Positions 17,175 to 25,736 of a DNA stretch of 64,000 nt are shown here, piece by piece (position 1 is the stretch's first letter; every line of letters starts with the position of its first letter). Under the pieces are notes generated by a model, which searched no databases, was not told the DNA's origin, and was given only the letters and a program-made list of their open reading frames with translations. A program made the translations under genes and the position numbers. The stretch is from CALMEC01 sp964531025. Its GTDB lineage: Bacteria > Actinomycetota > Thermoleophilia > Miltoncostaeales > Miltoncostaeaceae. Where the stretch lies: assembly GCA_964531025.1 (NCBI GenBank), contig CAZHDY010000003.1:124001-188000 (forward strand), given 5' to 3'.

Positions 17175-18212
17175 CTATTCGGGTGTCGTGACGGGCGGTG
17201 GCCAGCGCTCGTGGTCGAGGGGTTCGCCCAGTCGGGCGCCGCGCAGGCGATATCGACCGGGGTCGGTCATCTCCAGATAGCGGGCCTCGGGTTCACGGGC
17301 CGCCACATAGGCGCTGCAGGCGGCGTCCGCGTCATCGGGGTGGCCCGCGATGGCCTGGGCGAGCGCGAAGGCGTCGGCGATCCCGATTCCGGCACTCGCA
17401 CCGGTCTCGGGGCCGAAGAAGTGGGCGGCGTCACCGATGATGACGACGCCCGGAACCCACCAGCACGGGCACGAGAGCAACTCCGGCTCGCTGTAGAGGA
17501 GCTCGTCGGTGGACGTGAGGCCCCGGGCACCGTCGGCGACCTCGGGAAGAAGCGCGATCCATGCACGGGCGAAGGCCTCAAGGCCCGGAGCGACGGCCGC
17601 CTCGCGCCCCACGCGATCCATGGACCGCCAGCCGAAGGATCCCTCCGGCCAGCTGAGCATCCCGATGTGCGAGCCGTTCGAGAGGTAGCGCATGGCGAAC
17701 GGCTCGGCCACCGGGACCGGGCTCATCCACTCGACCTTCCCCTCCTCCAAGGGTGCGAACTCCGCCTCGAGACCCGCCATCTCACGCACCCTGGAGTGCA
17801 TCCCGTCGCACGCGACCACCAGGTCGCTCGCGATGACGCGGGTCCCGTCCGGCCCCTCGACGACGGCCCCGGTCACGCGCCCGTCCGGCGCGCGATCCAG
17901 ATCAACGACGGAGTGCTCGTGGAGAACGGTCACACCCTCACTCACGGCGGAGATCACACGCCCCACCTCGATGGCGATTGCGGCGGCACTGCCGTCCGGC
18001 ATGACGCCCATCCCACGCCCTTGGGACCGCACCGCGTCCAGGACCCCGAGATCCGCGAGGGCCTCGTTGGCATGATGGCCCAGCATGAAGCCACGCTTCA
18101 CGTAGACGCCGGCGGGCATGCGCTCGACGACGACCGGCTCGACCCCGCGACGACGGAGGAGACCGGCGAGCGTCAGACCGACGATCCCACCCCCGGCGAC
18201 GACCACTCTCAT
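17175..18212 (-). CDS. FAD-dependent monooxygenase
   Basis: A 345-residue class A flavoprotein monooxygenase, unlike the one at 5130-6284 in detail. It has GGGIVGLTLAGLLRRRG at the N-terminus (FAD-binding fold), LVVACDGMHS (DG motif) and VVIIGDAAHFFGPETGASAG (GD motif). The ATG at 18212 has TAGCGT 6 bp upstream and no Shine-Dalgarno, so the mRNA is probably leaderless. It is divergent from ilvD with only 60 bp between the two start codons. The substrate is unknown; the shared promoter region does not prove a role in branched-chain synthesis. Confidence 0.85.
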   Translation of the reverse strand: MRVVVAGGGIVGLTLAGLLRRRGVEPVVVERMPAGVYVKRGFMLGHHANEALADLGVLDAVRSQGRGMGVMPDGSAAAIAIEVGRVISAVSEGVTVLHEHSVVDLDRAPDGRVTGAVVEGPDGTRVIASDLVVACDGMHSRVREMAGLEAEFAPLEEGKVEWMSPVPVAEPFAMRYLSNGSHIGMLSWPEGSFGWRSMDRVGREAAVAPGLEAFARAWIALLPEVADGARGLTSTDELLYSEPELLSCPCWWVPGVVIIGDAAHFFGPETGASAGIGIADAFALAQAIAGHPDDADAACSAYVAAREPEARYLEMTDPGRYRLRGARLGEPLDHERWPPPVTTPE

Positions 18213-18272
18213 GGGGCGACGCTACCAGTAGACAGTGGAGTGCGGGACCGGCGTCCGCGCTACGCTGTGCGA
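18213..18272. promoter_or_regulatory. Divergent leaderless promoters (monooxygenase / ilvD)
   Basis: Leftward -10 TAGCGT (18224-18219) is 6 bp before the monooxygenase ATG; rightward -10 TACGCT (18261-18266) is 6 bp before the ilvD ATG. No good -35 is seen for either. Confidence 0.6.
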
Positions 18273-20123
18273 ATGCCACCACTTCGATCACGCACCACCA
18301 CCCACGGCCGCAACATGGCCGGGGCCCGGGCGCTCTGGCGCGCGACGGGAATGACCGACGACGACTTCGGAAAGCCGATCATCGCGATCGCGAACAGCTT
18401 CACCGAGTTCGTCCCCGGCCATGTGCACCTGAAGCACATGGGAGACGTGGTCGCCGAAACGGTACGCGCCGCCGGCGGTGTCCCGCGCGAGTTCCACACG
18501 ATCGCGGTGGACGACGGCATCGCCATGGGCCACGGCGGGATGCTTTACAGCCTCCCCAGCCGCGAGATCATCGCCGACTCGGTCGAGTACATGGCCAACG
18601 CGCACTGCGCGGACGCCCTCGTGTGCATCTCGAACTGCGACAAGATCACCCCGGGCATGTTGAACGCCGCGCTGCGGCTGAACATCCCGGCCGTGTTCGT
18701 GTCCGGCGGGCCGATGGAGGCCGGCAAGGCCGTCATCGTCGACGGCGTCGCCCAGGCACCCACGGACCTCATCACCGCCATCTCGGCGTCGGCGTCCGAC
18801 GCGGTCAGCGAGTCGGGCCTCAGCGAGGTGGAGCGGTCGGCCTGCCCCACCTGCGGATCCTGCTCCGGCATGTTCACCGCGAACTCGATGAACTGCCTCA
18901 CCGAAGCGCTCGGCCTGTCGCTACCCGGCAACGGGTCCACGCTCGCCACGCACGCCGCGCGCCGCGATCTCTTCCAGCGCGCCGGTACCGTGATCGTCGA
19001 TCTGGCCCGCCGCTACTACGACGAGGACGACGCGTCGGTCCTGCCGCGGAACATCGCCACGCCGGCGGCCTTCCGCAACGCGATGGCGCTCGACATGGCC
19101 ATGGGCGGGTCGACCAACACCGTCCTGCACATCCTCGCCGCGGCGCGGGAGGCCGAGGTCGACTTCTCGATCGATGACATCGACGCGGTCAGTCGCCGCG
19201 TGCCCTGCCTCTCGAAGGTCGCGCCCAACAGCGACTACCACATGGAGGACGTCCACCGGGCGGGCGGCATCCCCGCCATCCTCGGCGAGCTCGACCGTGG
19301 CGGCCTGCTGGAGCGCGACGTGCATTCCGTCCACGCGAACTCGTTGGACGACTGGCTCTCCGAGTGGGATGTGCGGTCCGAGGAGCCCACGGAGCGAGCG
19401 CTCGAGCTCTTCCACGCAGCACCCGGCGGCGTGCGCACGATCGAGCCGTTCTCCACCACCAACCGGTGGGAGTCGCTCGACACCGACGCCGAGGGTGGCT
19501 GCATCCGCGACGTCGCGCACGCCTACACGGCGGAGGGCGGCCTGCACGTCCTGCGGGGCAACCTCGCCGAGGAGGGCTGCGTCATCAAGACGGCCGGAAT
19601 CGACGAGGAGCTCTTCCGCTTCAGCGGCCCGGCACGGGTCGTCGAGAGCCAGGAGGACGCCATCGACGTGATCCTCAACAAGAAGGTCCAGGCCGGCGAC
19701 GTGATCGTCATCCGCTACGAGGGCCCGGCCGGCGGTCCCGGCATGCAGGAGATGCTCTACCCCACGGCCTTCCTGAAGGGGTCCGGTCTCGGCAAGAAGT
19801 GCGCGCTGATCACGGACGGCCGCTTCAGCGGCGGAACGTCCGGCCTCTCGATCGGCCACGTGTCGCCGGAGGCCGCCTCGGGCGGAATGATCGGGCTGGT
19901 GCAGGACGGCGACGAGATCCAGATCGATGCACACGCGCGCACGTTGCATCTCAATGTTCCGGACAACGTGCTGGCCGAACGGCGCAAGGAGATGGAGTCG
20001 CGTCCCGAGCCTTGGACCCCGGTCGACCGTGACCGCATCGTCAGCGCAGCCCTGAAGGCCTACGCCAAGCTGGCGACCTCCGCCTCGGACGGCGCCGTCC
20101 GGGACATCAGCCGACTGAACTAG
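18273..20123 (+). CDS. ilvD: Dihydroxy-acid dehydratase
   Basis: Dehydrates dihydroxy-isovalerate and dihydroxy-methylvalerate in valine/isoleucine (and leucine, CoA) synthesis; Fe-S/Mg enzyme of the cytoplasm. 616 residues, the full length of the long E. coli-type enzyme, including its DDWLSEWDVRS insert. Cluster ligands are visible in CISNCDKITPGM and CPTCGSCSGMFTANSMNC; DGRFSGGTSGLSIGHVSPEAA is the C-terminal signature. The frame stays open far upstream, but the ATG at 18273 is chosen because homology begins there and TACGCT lies 6 bp before it. A strong bidirectional terminator follows at 20238. Confidence 0.97.
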   Translation: MPPLRSRTTTHGRNMAGARALWRATGMTDDDFGKPIIAIANSFTEFVPGHVHLKHMGDVVAETVRAAGGVPREFHTIAVDDGIAMGHGGMLYSLPSREIIADSVEYMANAHCADALVCISNCDKITPGMLNAALRLNIPAVFVSGGPMEAGKAVIVDGVAQAPTDLITAISASASDAVSESGLSEVERSACPTCGSCSGMFTANSMNCLTEALGLSLPGNGSTLATHAARRDLFQRAGTVIVDLARRYYDEDDASVLPRNIATPAAFRNAMALDMAMGGSTNTVLHILAAAREAEVDFSIDDIDAVSRRVPCLSKVAPNSDYHMEDVHRAGGIPAILGELDRGGLLERDVHSVHANSLDDWLSEWDVRSEEPTERALELFHAAPGGVRTIEPFSTTNRWESLDTDAEGGCIRDVAHAYTAEGGLHVLRGNLAEEGCVIKTAGIDEELFRFSGPARVVESQEDAIDVILNKKVQAGDVIVIRYEGPAGGPGMQEMLYPTAFLKGSGLGKKCALITDGRFSGGTSGLSIGHVSPEAASGGMIGLVQDGDEIQIDAHARTLHLNVPDNVLAERRKEMESRPEPWTPVDRDRIVSAALKAYAKLATSASDGAVRDISRLN

Positions 20124-20127
20124 AAGA

Positions 20128-20224
20128 GGAGTGGTGCCACGGAGACGTGGATGTGGGGCGCGTTACCGGTGGACGCGGGGCGCCGGCGAGGACACGCACC
20201 ACGCCACGATGTCCGTGGCACTAC
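20128..20224. repeat. Inverted repeat with arms GTGCCACGGA/TCCGTGGCAC
   Basis: The left arm AGTGGTGCCACGGA (20130-20143) pairs with TCCGTGGCACTAC (20212-20224), and pairing continues inward (GACGTGG with CCACGATGTC). It begins five bases after the ilvD stop. A larger element with the same arm core is at 27811-27984. Confidence 0.6.
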
Positions 20225-20237
20225 CCCATCTGGATGC

Positions 20238-20270
20238 GGTGGCCGATACCTGTGAACGGTGTCGGCCACC
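20238..20270. terminator. Bidirectional terminator hairpin between ilvD and hslR
   Basis: GGTGGCCGATACC and GGTGTCGGCCACC form a 13-bp stem (one G-U) around the loop TGTGAAC. It lies between convergent genes and is followed by a pyrimidine run on the + strand. Confidence 0.75.
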
Positions 20271-20285
20271 ACTCTCTTTCCCGGC

Positions 20286-20675
20286 CTACTTGGAGCGTCT
20301 GCGCCCGGTGAGATCGTCCAGACGCCGACGATCGCGCTTGGTCGGCCGCTCGCCCATGTCCGAGCCGATCGGCGGAGCCACGCGCCGCTGATCCGACAGG
20401 ACGCGACGCCGCTCGACCGACTCCGGTGTCTCGGTGTAGAGGGTGGCGGCGACCTTCGCCGATCCGCGCCGATCGGCGATCCCGATCACCTCGACATGCC
20501 ACGGCATCTGGCCGACGGTGAGCTCGATGCGATCGCCGACCTGAACATCCTTGGCCGGCTTCGCCCGGACCCCGTTCAGATGGACGCGACCTCCCGCCAC
20601 CGCTTCCGTCGCCAGGCTGCGCGTCTTGAAGAAACGAGCGGCCCAGAGCCACTTGTCGATACGAACGCGATCCAC
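20286..20675 (-). CDS. hslR: S4-domain RNA-binding protein, HslR/Hsp15-like
   Basis: A 129-residue protein with an N-terminal S4 RNA-binding domain: RIDKWLWAARFFKTRSLATEA, then GGRVHLNG and KPAKDVQVGDRIEL (residues 5-52), the typical Hsp15 pattern. The C-terminal ~40 residues are very basic. E. coli Hsp15 binds the free 50S subunit carrying a stalled nascent chain and helps it recycle; the same role is likely here. The stop of the upstream membrane-protein gene lies two bases before its ATG-side boundary, so the two are co-transcribed. Confidence 0.88.
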   Translation of the reverse strand: MDRVRIDKWLWAARFFKTRSLATEAVAGGRVHLNGVRAKPAKDVQVGDRIELTVGQMPWHVEVIGIADRRGSAKVAATLYTETPESVERRRVLSDQRRVAPPIGSDMGERPTKRDRRRLDDLTGRRRSK

Positions 20676-20677
20676 CG

Positions 20678-21163
20678 TCAGGCGTCCGGTACGGGCTCGA
20701 CAGGTGGCGATGCGGACCCTCTGACCGGGCGAACGATGGTGATGACGGACATGACGCCCCAGATGATCGCGGCGAACGCGATGATCCAGAGCCCGGCGAG
20801 GATCTTCATGTTGTCCCTGACGAACTCCGCGAAGACGTCATTGCCGGAGACCGGGTCCGAGATATCGGCGAACGCGATCGCGGCGATGAGGACCGCCATC
20901 ACGAGCTGGACGATGGAGCCCCACCGGCGTCCCCGCGCGATGAAGAGCACCACCAGACCGATCGCAGCGAGCGCAAGGATGTACTTGCCGTCGCCCGTCT
21001 CGATGCCGTGCCTCACCGAGTCGACCCCGGTCGCCGCGGAAAGTGCCGGCAACTCGACCCATGGAAGGAATACGGCCATGCCGACGAGGACGCCGCAGAC
21101 GGCGGAGATCACGACCGGCAGGCGGGATGGAGTCCTCGCGGATCCTGGCTGGGAGCTCGTCAT
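20678..21163 (-). CDS. Membrane protein of unknown function, 161 aa
   Basis: Not recognised. Four hydrophobic segments: about 15-36, 62-77, 84-100 and 122-148, with a ~25-residue external loop after the first (ELPALSAATGVDSVRHGI). Such four-helix proteins with WVELP after the first helix are common in actinobacteria with no known role. The ATG at 21163 is chosen over a GTG three codons earlier because TACCGT lies 7 bp before it and there is no Shine-Dalgarno (leaderless). Likely co-transcribed with the hslR-like gene. Confidence 0.7.
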   Translation of the reverse strand: MTSSQPGSARTPSRLPVVISAVCGVLVGMAVFLPWVELPALSAATGVDSVRHGIETGDGKYILALAAIGLVVLFIARGRRWGSIVQLVMAVLIAAIAFADISDPVSGNDVFAEFVRDNMKILAGLWIIAFAAIIWGVMSVITIVRPVRGSASPPVEPVPDA

Positions 21164-21338
21164 GGGCGCCACGGTACCAACCCGATCCGAGCGCGGAAAC
21201 GCGAATCGGTAAGGCGTGCCGAAAGGTCGGAAGCGACTCAGGACCGGTCACGGTGATTTTTCCATCACGAATTGCTCAAGCTGCGGCGTTCTCGCGCCGA
21301 TGTGATCGTGACCTCCTCCCAAGTCAACACCGGATCGA

Positions 21339-23531
21339 TTGAAACTGACGACTCCGACCCAACAGATTTCGCGCGGCAACGCCTCCCCCCTTGCCAGTCA
21401 GATCGCCCACCTCACGCTGTGGGCGACTTCGACCACGCTCCTCATCGCCTTCGCGGCCGGGGTGCTGGCACAGGAGTCCCGACCCGGGATCCGGTGGATC
21501 CCGATCGCCGTCATCTTCGCCGCCGCCCTCTCCTGTGCGCTACGCGCCGGGGTGGACCGTGAGGCCCGGCAGGCCTGGTCCATGTGGGCGCTGGCGATCT
21601 CCATCTGGGGAATAGGGGCCGCGGTCGACGCCGCCGGGCTCGGTGTCGAGACGACCACGACCTTCGGCGACGTGTGTCGTGTGGCCTTCTATCCGCTCGC
21701 CTACCTGGGTCTCGTGCAGCTCGTCCGGGGTCGCATCACCCGGTTCGCCTCGGCTCTCTGGTTGGACGGGCTCATCGGAGCCGCCGCGGTCGGTGCCGTC
21801 GGTACCGGCGTCGTGCTGCAGCCGGCACTCGACACAGCGGACAATGATCTTCCGCGCCTGGTCCTGTCCCTGATCCTCCCGCTCGGCGACATGCTGCTCA
21901 TCGCGTTCGTCGCCGGCGTGATGGCCCTCAACAGCTGGCGCCCCGGCCGCGCCTGGGTCGTCATCGGTGCCGGACTCGGTTTCCTGGCCATCGGTCACGC
22001 CTGGGCCATCAGCATGCCGGACGCCGGCTCGCCCGAGGCGCAGCTCGTCACCCTCCTCACCGCAATGGGGATGGCCCTCGTCGGATTCGCGGCCTGGGCT
22101 CCCACGCGCCTCGCCACCCAGATCCGTATGGAGGGCTGGGGCCTCCTCGTCGGTCCCACGCTCTTCGGATGGCTCACCGTCGCGCTCGTGGCCTACGGCA
22201 ACTTCGCCGAGCTCGGCTCCCTCGGCCTCGGTCTCGCGGGTGTGACGCTTGTTCTCGTCATGGTCCGGACGGCCCTCACCTTCCGCGAGAACATGGCCAT
22301 CGCCACCGAGCTTCGCGACGAGGTCGCACGGGCATCCGTCGATGCGCTCACGGGCCTTCACAACCATCGTTCCTTCTTCGAGGCACTCGACCGCGAGATG
22401 AGCCATGCCGTCCGGCATCGCCGCCATCTCGCCGTCGCCATGTTCGACATCGACGGGTTCCGTCAGATCAACGAGGACTTCGGCCACGAGGTCGGTGACC
22501 GGGTCATCGCCCAGGTCGGCCGCGCCATCGCCAGCACGCTGCGCAACGAGGACCTGCTCGCCCGTGTGGGCGGCGAGGAGTTCGGCGTGATCCTTCCGTC
22601 GACCGACCTCGAGTCGTCGTGGCACGCCGCCGAGCGCGCCCGTATCTCCATCGAGCGACTCGAGATTCCGGGCGTCGGCCGCATCACTGTCTCCTCCGGC
22701 GTCTGCGACCGCGTTGCCGCCGCCGACACCAGCGAGATGATCCGCCTGGCCGAGGGCGCCCTCTACTGGGCGAAGACCCACGGCAAGAACCGCGTCGAGC
22801 GCTACGTGCCCGATGTGGTGCGCGTCCTGTCCGCCCAGGAGCGTGCCGAGATGGCCGAGCGCCACCGCACGCTGTCCGCCATCACGGCGCTCGCCCGCGC
22901 GGTCGACGCGAAGGATCCGACCACCCAGGCGCACTCCGAGCACGTGGCCACCGTGTCGGCCATGATCGCCGATCATCTCGGACTCGACAGCCACCTTCGC
23001 ACGGCGATCCACGAGGCCGCGCTCGTCCACGACGTCGGCAAGATCGGCGTCCCCGACTCGGTGCTCCGCAAGCCCGGCGGTCTGACCGACGAGGAGTTCG
23101 CGATCATGCGGTCACACGCAGCGCTCGGTGCGCAGATCGTGGCCGACGTGCTCACCGAGGAGCAGACCTCCTGGGTGCGTCACCATCACGAGCGCATCGA
23201 CGGCGCCGGCTACCCGGACGGGATCTCCGGCGACGACATCCCGCTCGGTGCCCGGATCATCGCGGTCGCCGACTCCTGGGACGCCATGACCGCGGACCGG
23301 TCCTACCGTTCCGCCCTGAACGAGCTCCAGGTCATCGAGACGCTGCGCTCCGGGGCCGGATCGCAGTGGTGCCCCCGTTCGATCGCGGCGCTGATCGCGC
23401 TGTTCGACGCCGGCGCGCTCCACTCGCGCGGCTCGCGCGCACCCGAGATCCCCATCGTGAACGGGACCCCCGCCCCGGCGGAGCCGCCGGCCGCTCCGGC
23501 CGACGCGCTGGCCCACGCCGGCTCCCGCTGA
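21339..23531 (+). CDS. Membrane GGDEF plus HD-GYP protein (c-di-GMP cyclase and phosphodiesterase)
   Basis: A 730-residue signalling protein. Residues ~20-310 hold about nine membrane helices (sensor). A GGDEF domain follows (~325-485) with active site GGEEF and a product-inhibition I-site RNED exactly five residues before it, so cyclase activity with feedback is expected. An HD-GYP domain (~500-690) has HDVGKIG and HHERIDGAGYPDG, the intact metal and GYP motifs for hydrolysis of c-di-GMP to GMP. The C-terminal 40 residues are Ala/Pro-rich. The only usable start is TTG; an in-frame stop lies 33 bp upstream. It could make and destroy the same second messenger. Confidence 0.9.
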   Translation: MKLTTPTQQISRGNASPLASQIAHLTLWATSTTLLIAFAAGVLAQESRPGIRWIPIAVIFAAALSCALRAGVDREARQAWSMWALAISIWGIGAAVDAAGLGVETTTTFGDVCRVAFYPLAYLGLVQLVRGRITRFASALWLDGLIGAAAVGAVGTGVVLQPALDTADNDLPRLVLSLILPLGDMLLIAFVAGVMALNSWRPGRAWVVIGAGLGFLAIGHAWAISMPDAGSPEAQLVTLLTAMGMALVGFAAWAPTRLATQIRMEGWGLLVGPTLFGWLTVALVAYGNFAELGSLGLGLAGVTLVLVMVRTALTFRENMAIATELRDEVARASVDALTGLHNHRSFFEALDREMSHAVRHRRHLAVAMFDIDGFRQINEDFGHEVGDRVIAQVGRAIASTLRNEDLLARVGGEEFGVILPSTDLESSWHAAERARISIERLEIPGVGRITVSSGVCDRVAAADTSEMIRLAEGALYWAKTHGKNRVERYVPDVVRVLSAQERAEMAERHRTLSAITALARAVDAKDPTTQAHSEHVATVSAMIADHLGLDSHLRTAIHEAALVHDVGKIGVPDSVLRKPGGLTDEEFAIMRSHAALGAQIVADVLTEEQTSWVRHHHERIDGAGYPDGISGDDIPLGARIIAVADSWDAMTADRSYRSALNELQVIETLRSGAGSQWCPRSIAALIALFDAGALHSRGSRAPEIPIVNGTPAPAEPPAAPADALAHAGSR

Positions 23532-23561
23532 CCGCACGCTCAGGAACCTCCTCGCAGACCC

Positions 23562-23691
23562 GGTGTCTTCCCGGGTGCCTGGCACCGAGCGAGACAGGCC
23601 CGGTCGGCCCTTGTCAAGAATACGTCCGATAGCAGGCATTTCGTGATCGTGACGTTCGTCACGTCTTTGTTAATGCCTGGCACCCGAGACG
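23562..23691. repeat. Two hairpin repeats with apex TGCCTGGCACC
   Basis: Copy 1 (23562-23598): GGTGCCTGGCACC at 23574-23586, outer arms TGTCT/AGACA. Copy 2 (23662-23691): TGCCTGGCACC on arms CGTCT/AGACG. Between them lies GTGACGTTCGTCAC (23649-23662). The gap separates convergent genes, where hairpins may act as terminators. Same family as 16976-17099. Confidence 0.75.
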
Positions 23692-23699
23692 ACAGTCCC

Positions 23700-24671
23700 T
23701 CAGGGGTTGTCGGTGATCTCGATCCCGTAGCGCTTCGCCAGCACCTCGCCGCGGCCGTAGCGCACCGCGCGGCGTGCCGACGCCGGGTCCACCCCTCCTT
23801 CGATGAGGGCCTGCCGGACGGCGCTCTCCTTCGCCATCCGGAAGAAGAAGACCGTCGCCACCACCATGGTGATGGTGCCGGTCCACGCCATCATCACCGT
23901 CCCCGCGTGCACCTGGTCGGCCTGAGCCGAGATGCCCCAGAGGGGCGCGGTTTCCTCGTACCGGGAATAGAAGACGGTTCCCGACCACCAGAAGACGTTG
24001 CTCAGGACCATGTCGATGGAGCGGACGCCGAACAGGTAGACCACCTTCGCCCCCGACCCGAACCACTCCGGGGCCGGGAACACCTCGAACACGGGCGCCC
24101 AGATGAGGATGCCCGCGGTGATGAACGACATGTGCTGGACCGCGTGCACGTACGGATTGTCGAGTGACGTGTCGTAGAGGATCGGCATGTGCCATCCGAC
24201 GAACAGCACCGTCCAGACGACGAACGCGACCACCGGATGCGTGAGATGCCGCAGCGCCTGCACCCACCGCTTGTGGAGCAGCGGACGCAGCATCGGGCCG
24301 TTGACACCCAGCACGAGGAGAAGCCCGGCGAGATCGCCCAACAGCATGTGCTGGGCCATGTGGACGAAGAAGAGCCCCTTCTCCCCCACGGGATCGAGCG
24401 GTGAGCTGACCGCGAACGTCATGACGAAGATTCCCGAGAAGAAGCAGACGATCCGCCAGCGCGGAAGCCGGTCACCGATCTGCCCGGCGCGCACGGCGTA
24501 GAGCACGATCACGAAGAGTGCGAACGCGAGCTCGAGCCAGGCCGGGTTCCAGCCTCGGATCCAGTCCTCGCGCACCCTACGGGCCTCGGCCATACGCTCG
24601 GCGTCACCGGCCGCCGCCGCGACGCCCGGAAGGACGAGCAGCACCGCACCCGCGCGAAGCAGAGGCCTCAT
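23700..24671 (-). CDS. ctaG: Cytochrome c oxidase assembly factor CtaG (caa3-type)
   Basis: A 323-residue membrane protein of the Caa3 CtaG family, needed for assembly of the CuA-containing aa3/caa3 oxidase in Gram-positive bacteria. A signal-like first segment (1-20) is followed by about seven membrane helices. Family features: WLELAFALF, FAVSSPLDPVGEKGLFFVHMAQHMLLGDLAGLLLVLG (quoted in pieces: HMAQHMLLGD is the signature), GWHMP and AVQHMSFITAGILIWAP. Conserved His residues in these helices suit copper or haem handling. The ATG overlaps the stop of the upstream membrane-protein gene (ATGA). No oxidase gene is in the window. Confidence 0.85.
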   Translation of the reverse strand: MRPLLRAGAVLLVLPGVAAAAGDAERMAEARRVREDWIRGWNPAWLELAFALFVIVLYAVRAGQIGDRLPRWRIVCFFSGIFVMTFAVSSPLDPVGEKGLFFVHMAQHMLLGDLAGLLLVLGVNGPMLRPLLHKRWVQALRHLTHPVVAFVVWTVLFVGWHMPILYDTSLDNPYVHAVQHMSFITAGILIWAPVFEVFPAPEWFGSGAKVVYLFGVRSIDMVLSNVFWWSGTVFYSRYEETAPLWGISAQADQVHAGTVMMAWTGTITMVVATVFFFRMAKESAVRQALIEGGVDPASARRAVRYGRGEVLAKRYGIEITDNP

Positions 24672-25429
24672 ACCGGCTCTTCGCTCTCCGCGAGCCGCCC
24701 GGCACGTGAGCCCCGGCGAAACCGGCCGGCGAACGTGGCCAGGGCCGCACCGAAGGTGAGCGCCGCGATGTCGAACAGCGCGTATCCACTGGCGATGCCG
24801 CTCGGCGGATTGCCGTTGGCGATGCCCGTGCCCGGGATCTCCGGTTTCCAGTACCAGGTTCCGATCGCCGTGCCGTAGATCTCGAGGACCGCGACCGCGA
24901 AGAACACGCCCGCATAGACCCGCCGACCCCGTCCCCAGATGAAGAACGCCGTCAGCACCAGGCACCCCATGGCCCCCGCCACGTCGTGGCGGCCGAGGAC
25001 ACCCGAGAGCCCGATGACTCCCCAGGTCCACAGCGCGATCGCCGCAACCCAGATGAAGCGGCGCGGGTTGGCCGCAGGCCAGCGCATCTGGCTGATCCGG
25101 AGCCCCGCCAGATAGACCATGCCGTGACCGGGTGGGACGAACAGCGGCAGGTTGTCGTGGCGATAGGTGTAGATCCCCCAGATGACCGACGCGATGATCT
25201 CACCGATCGTCGCCACCACCACGACGACGGCGACCCGCGAACGCTCATCGGTTGTGAGCGGAATGCAGACGACGATGAGAATGGCCCATGCGACGGCCGA
25301 CAACACGTACTGCCACCGCAGTGTCACGAAGTGGTCGAGGCCGAGACCCACGATCGCGACGAGGAGCATCACGAACGCGAACCGCCCCGGGGGCACGGCG
25401 GGTCGTAGGACGGGCACGGAGGCGGGCAT
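24668..25429 (-). CDS. Polytopic membrane protein of unknown function, upstream of ctaG
   Basis: A 253-residue protein with about eight hydrophobic segments between 14 and 235. Not assigned to a named family. Notable loop sequences are IWGIYTYRHDNLPLFVPPGHG and GTWYWKPEIPGTG, both with aromatic and Pro/His residues that look like a conserved extracytoplasmic surface. The ATG at 25429 begins just before the first helix; TACGAT lies 9 bp upstream. Overlap with ctaG (ATGA) makes a two-gene operon, so a part in copper or oxidase assembly is possible. It is divergent from the cobalamin-riboswitch operon. Confidence 0.7.
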   Translation of the reverse strand: MPASVPVLRPAVPPGRFAFVMLLVAIVGLGLDHFVTLRWQYVLSAVAWAILIVVCIPLTTDERSRVAVVVVVATIGEIIASVIWGIYTYRHDNLPLFVPPGHGMVYLAGLRISQMRWPAANPRRFIWVAAIALWTWGVIGLSGVLGRHDVAGAMGCLVLTAFFIWGRGRRVYAGVFFAVAVLEIYGTAIGTWYWKPEIPGTGIANGNPPSGIASGYALFDIAALTFGAALATFAGRFRRGSRAGRLAESEEPV

Positions 25430-25490
25430 CGACTGCTGATCGTACTCGTGGACGGGCCGGTCGCGGCCCCGCCCATGCGAAATCGGGACG

Positions 25491-25520
25491 TTCGACGCCG
25501 GCCCGGCACGGCGGATAGAC
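25491..25520 (+). promoter_or_regulatory. Promoter of the cobalamin-riboswitch operon
   Basis: TTCGAC (25491-25496), 18-bp spacer, TAGACT (25515-25520). Transcription would start near 25527, just before the riboswitch. Confidence 0.65.
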
Positions 25521-25535
25521 TCGCCCGTACGCCAT

Positions 25536-25683
25536 TGGTCGGTGCGAGGGAAGCCGGTGTGAATCCGGCGCGGTCGCGCCACTGTGACCCGTGAGCGCAT
25601 CCACCGGGCGAGGAGCCGGCCACTGTGGCCCGAGGTCATGGGAAGGCGTGGATGTCGCCGCGACCGGGAAGCCAGGAGATCTC
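25536..25683 (+). ncRNA. Cobalamin (B12) riboswitch
   Basis: Contains the conserved cobalamin-aptamer blocks in order: GGTGCGAGGGAAGCCGGTG, GAATCCGGCGCGG, CGCCACTGTGA, GGAGCCGGCCACTG, ATGGGAAGGCG and the B12 box GAAGCCAGGAGAT near the 3' end. It ends about 55 nt before the DUF4430-like gene. Known riboswitches of this class repress B12 uptake or synthesis genes when adenosyl- or related cobalamin is plentiful. Confidence 0.95.
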
Positions 25684-25736
25684 CTTCCGACCGCCGTCAC
25701 TCAGAGCCGCACCTCCGCGACAGAGGAGATCGAGAA

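Noticed and set aside
5130..18212. The two FAD monooxygenases as a duplicated pair
   Set aside because: They share only the class-wide FAD motifs; lengths and intervening sequences differ, so a recent duplication is not supported.
16914..18272. N-terminal extension of the ilvD frame by about 450 codons
   Set aside because: It runs opposite the monooxygenase and the hairpin repeats. IlvD homology and a leaderless -10 box both place the start at 18273.
21540..23030. 496-codon frame opposite the GGDEF/HD-GYP gene
   Set aside because: Antisense shadow; product is low-complexity Asp/Glu/Arg/Gly, no Shine-Dalgarno or promoter.
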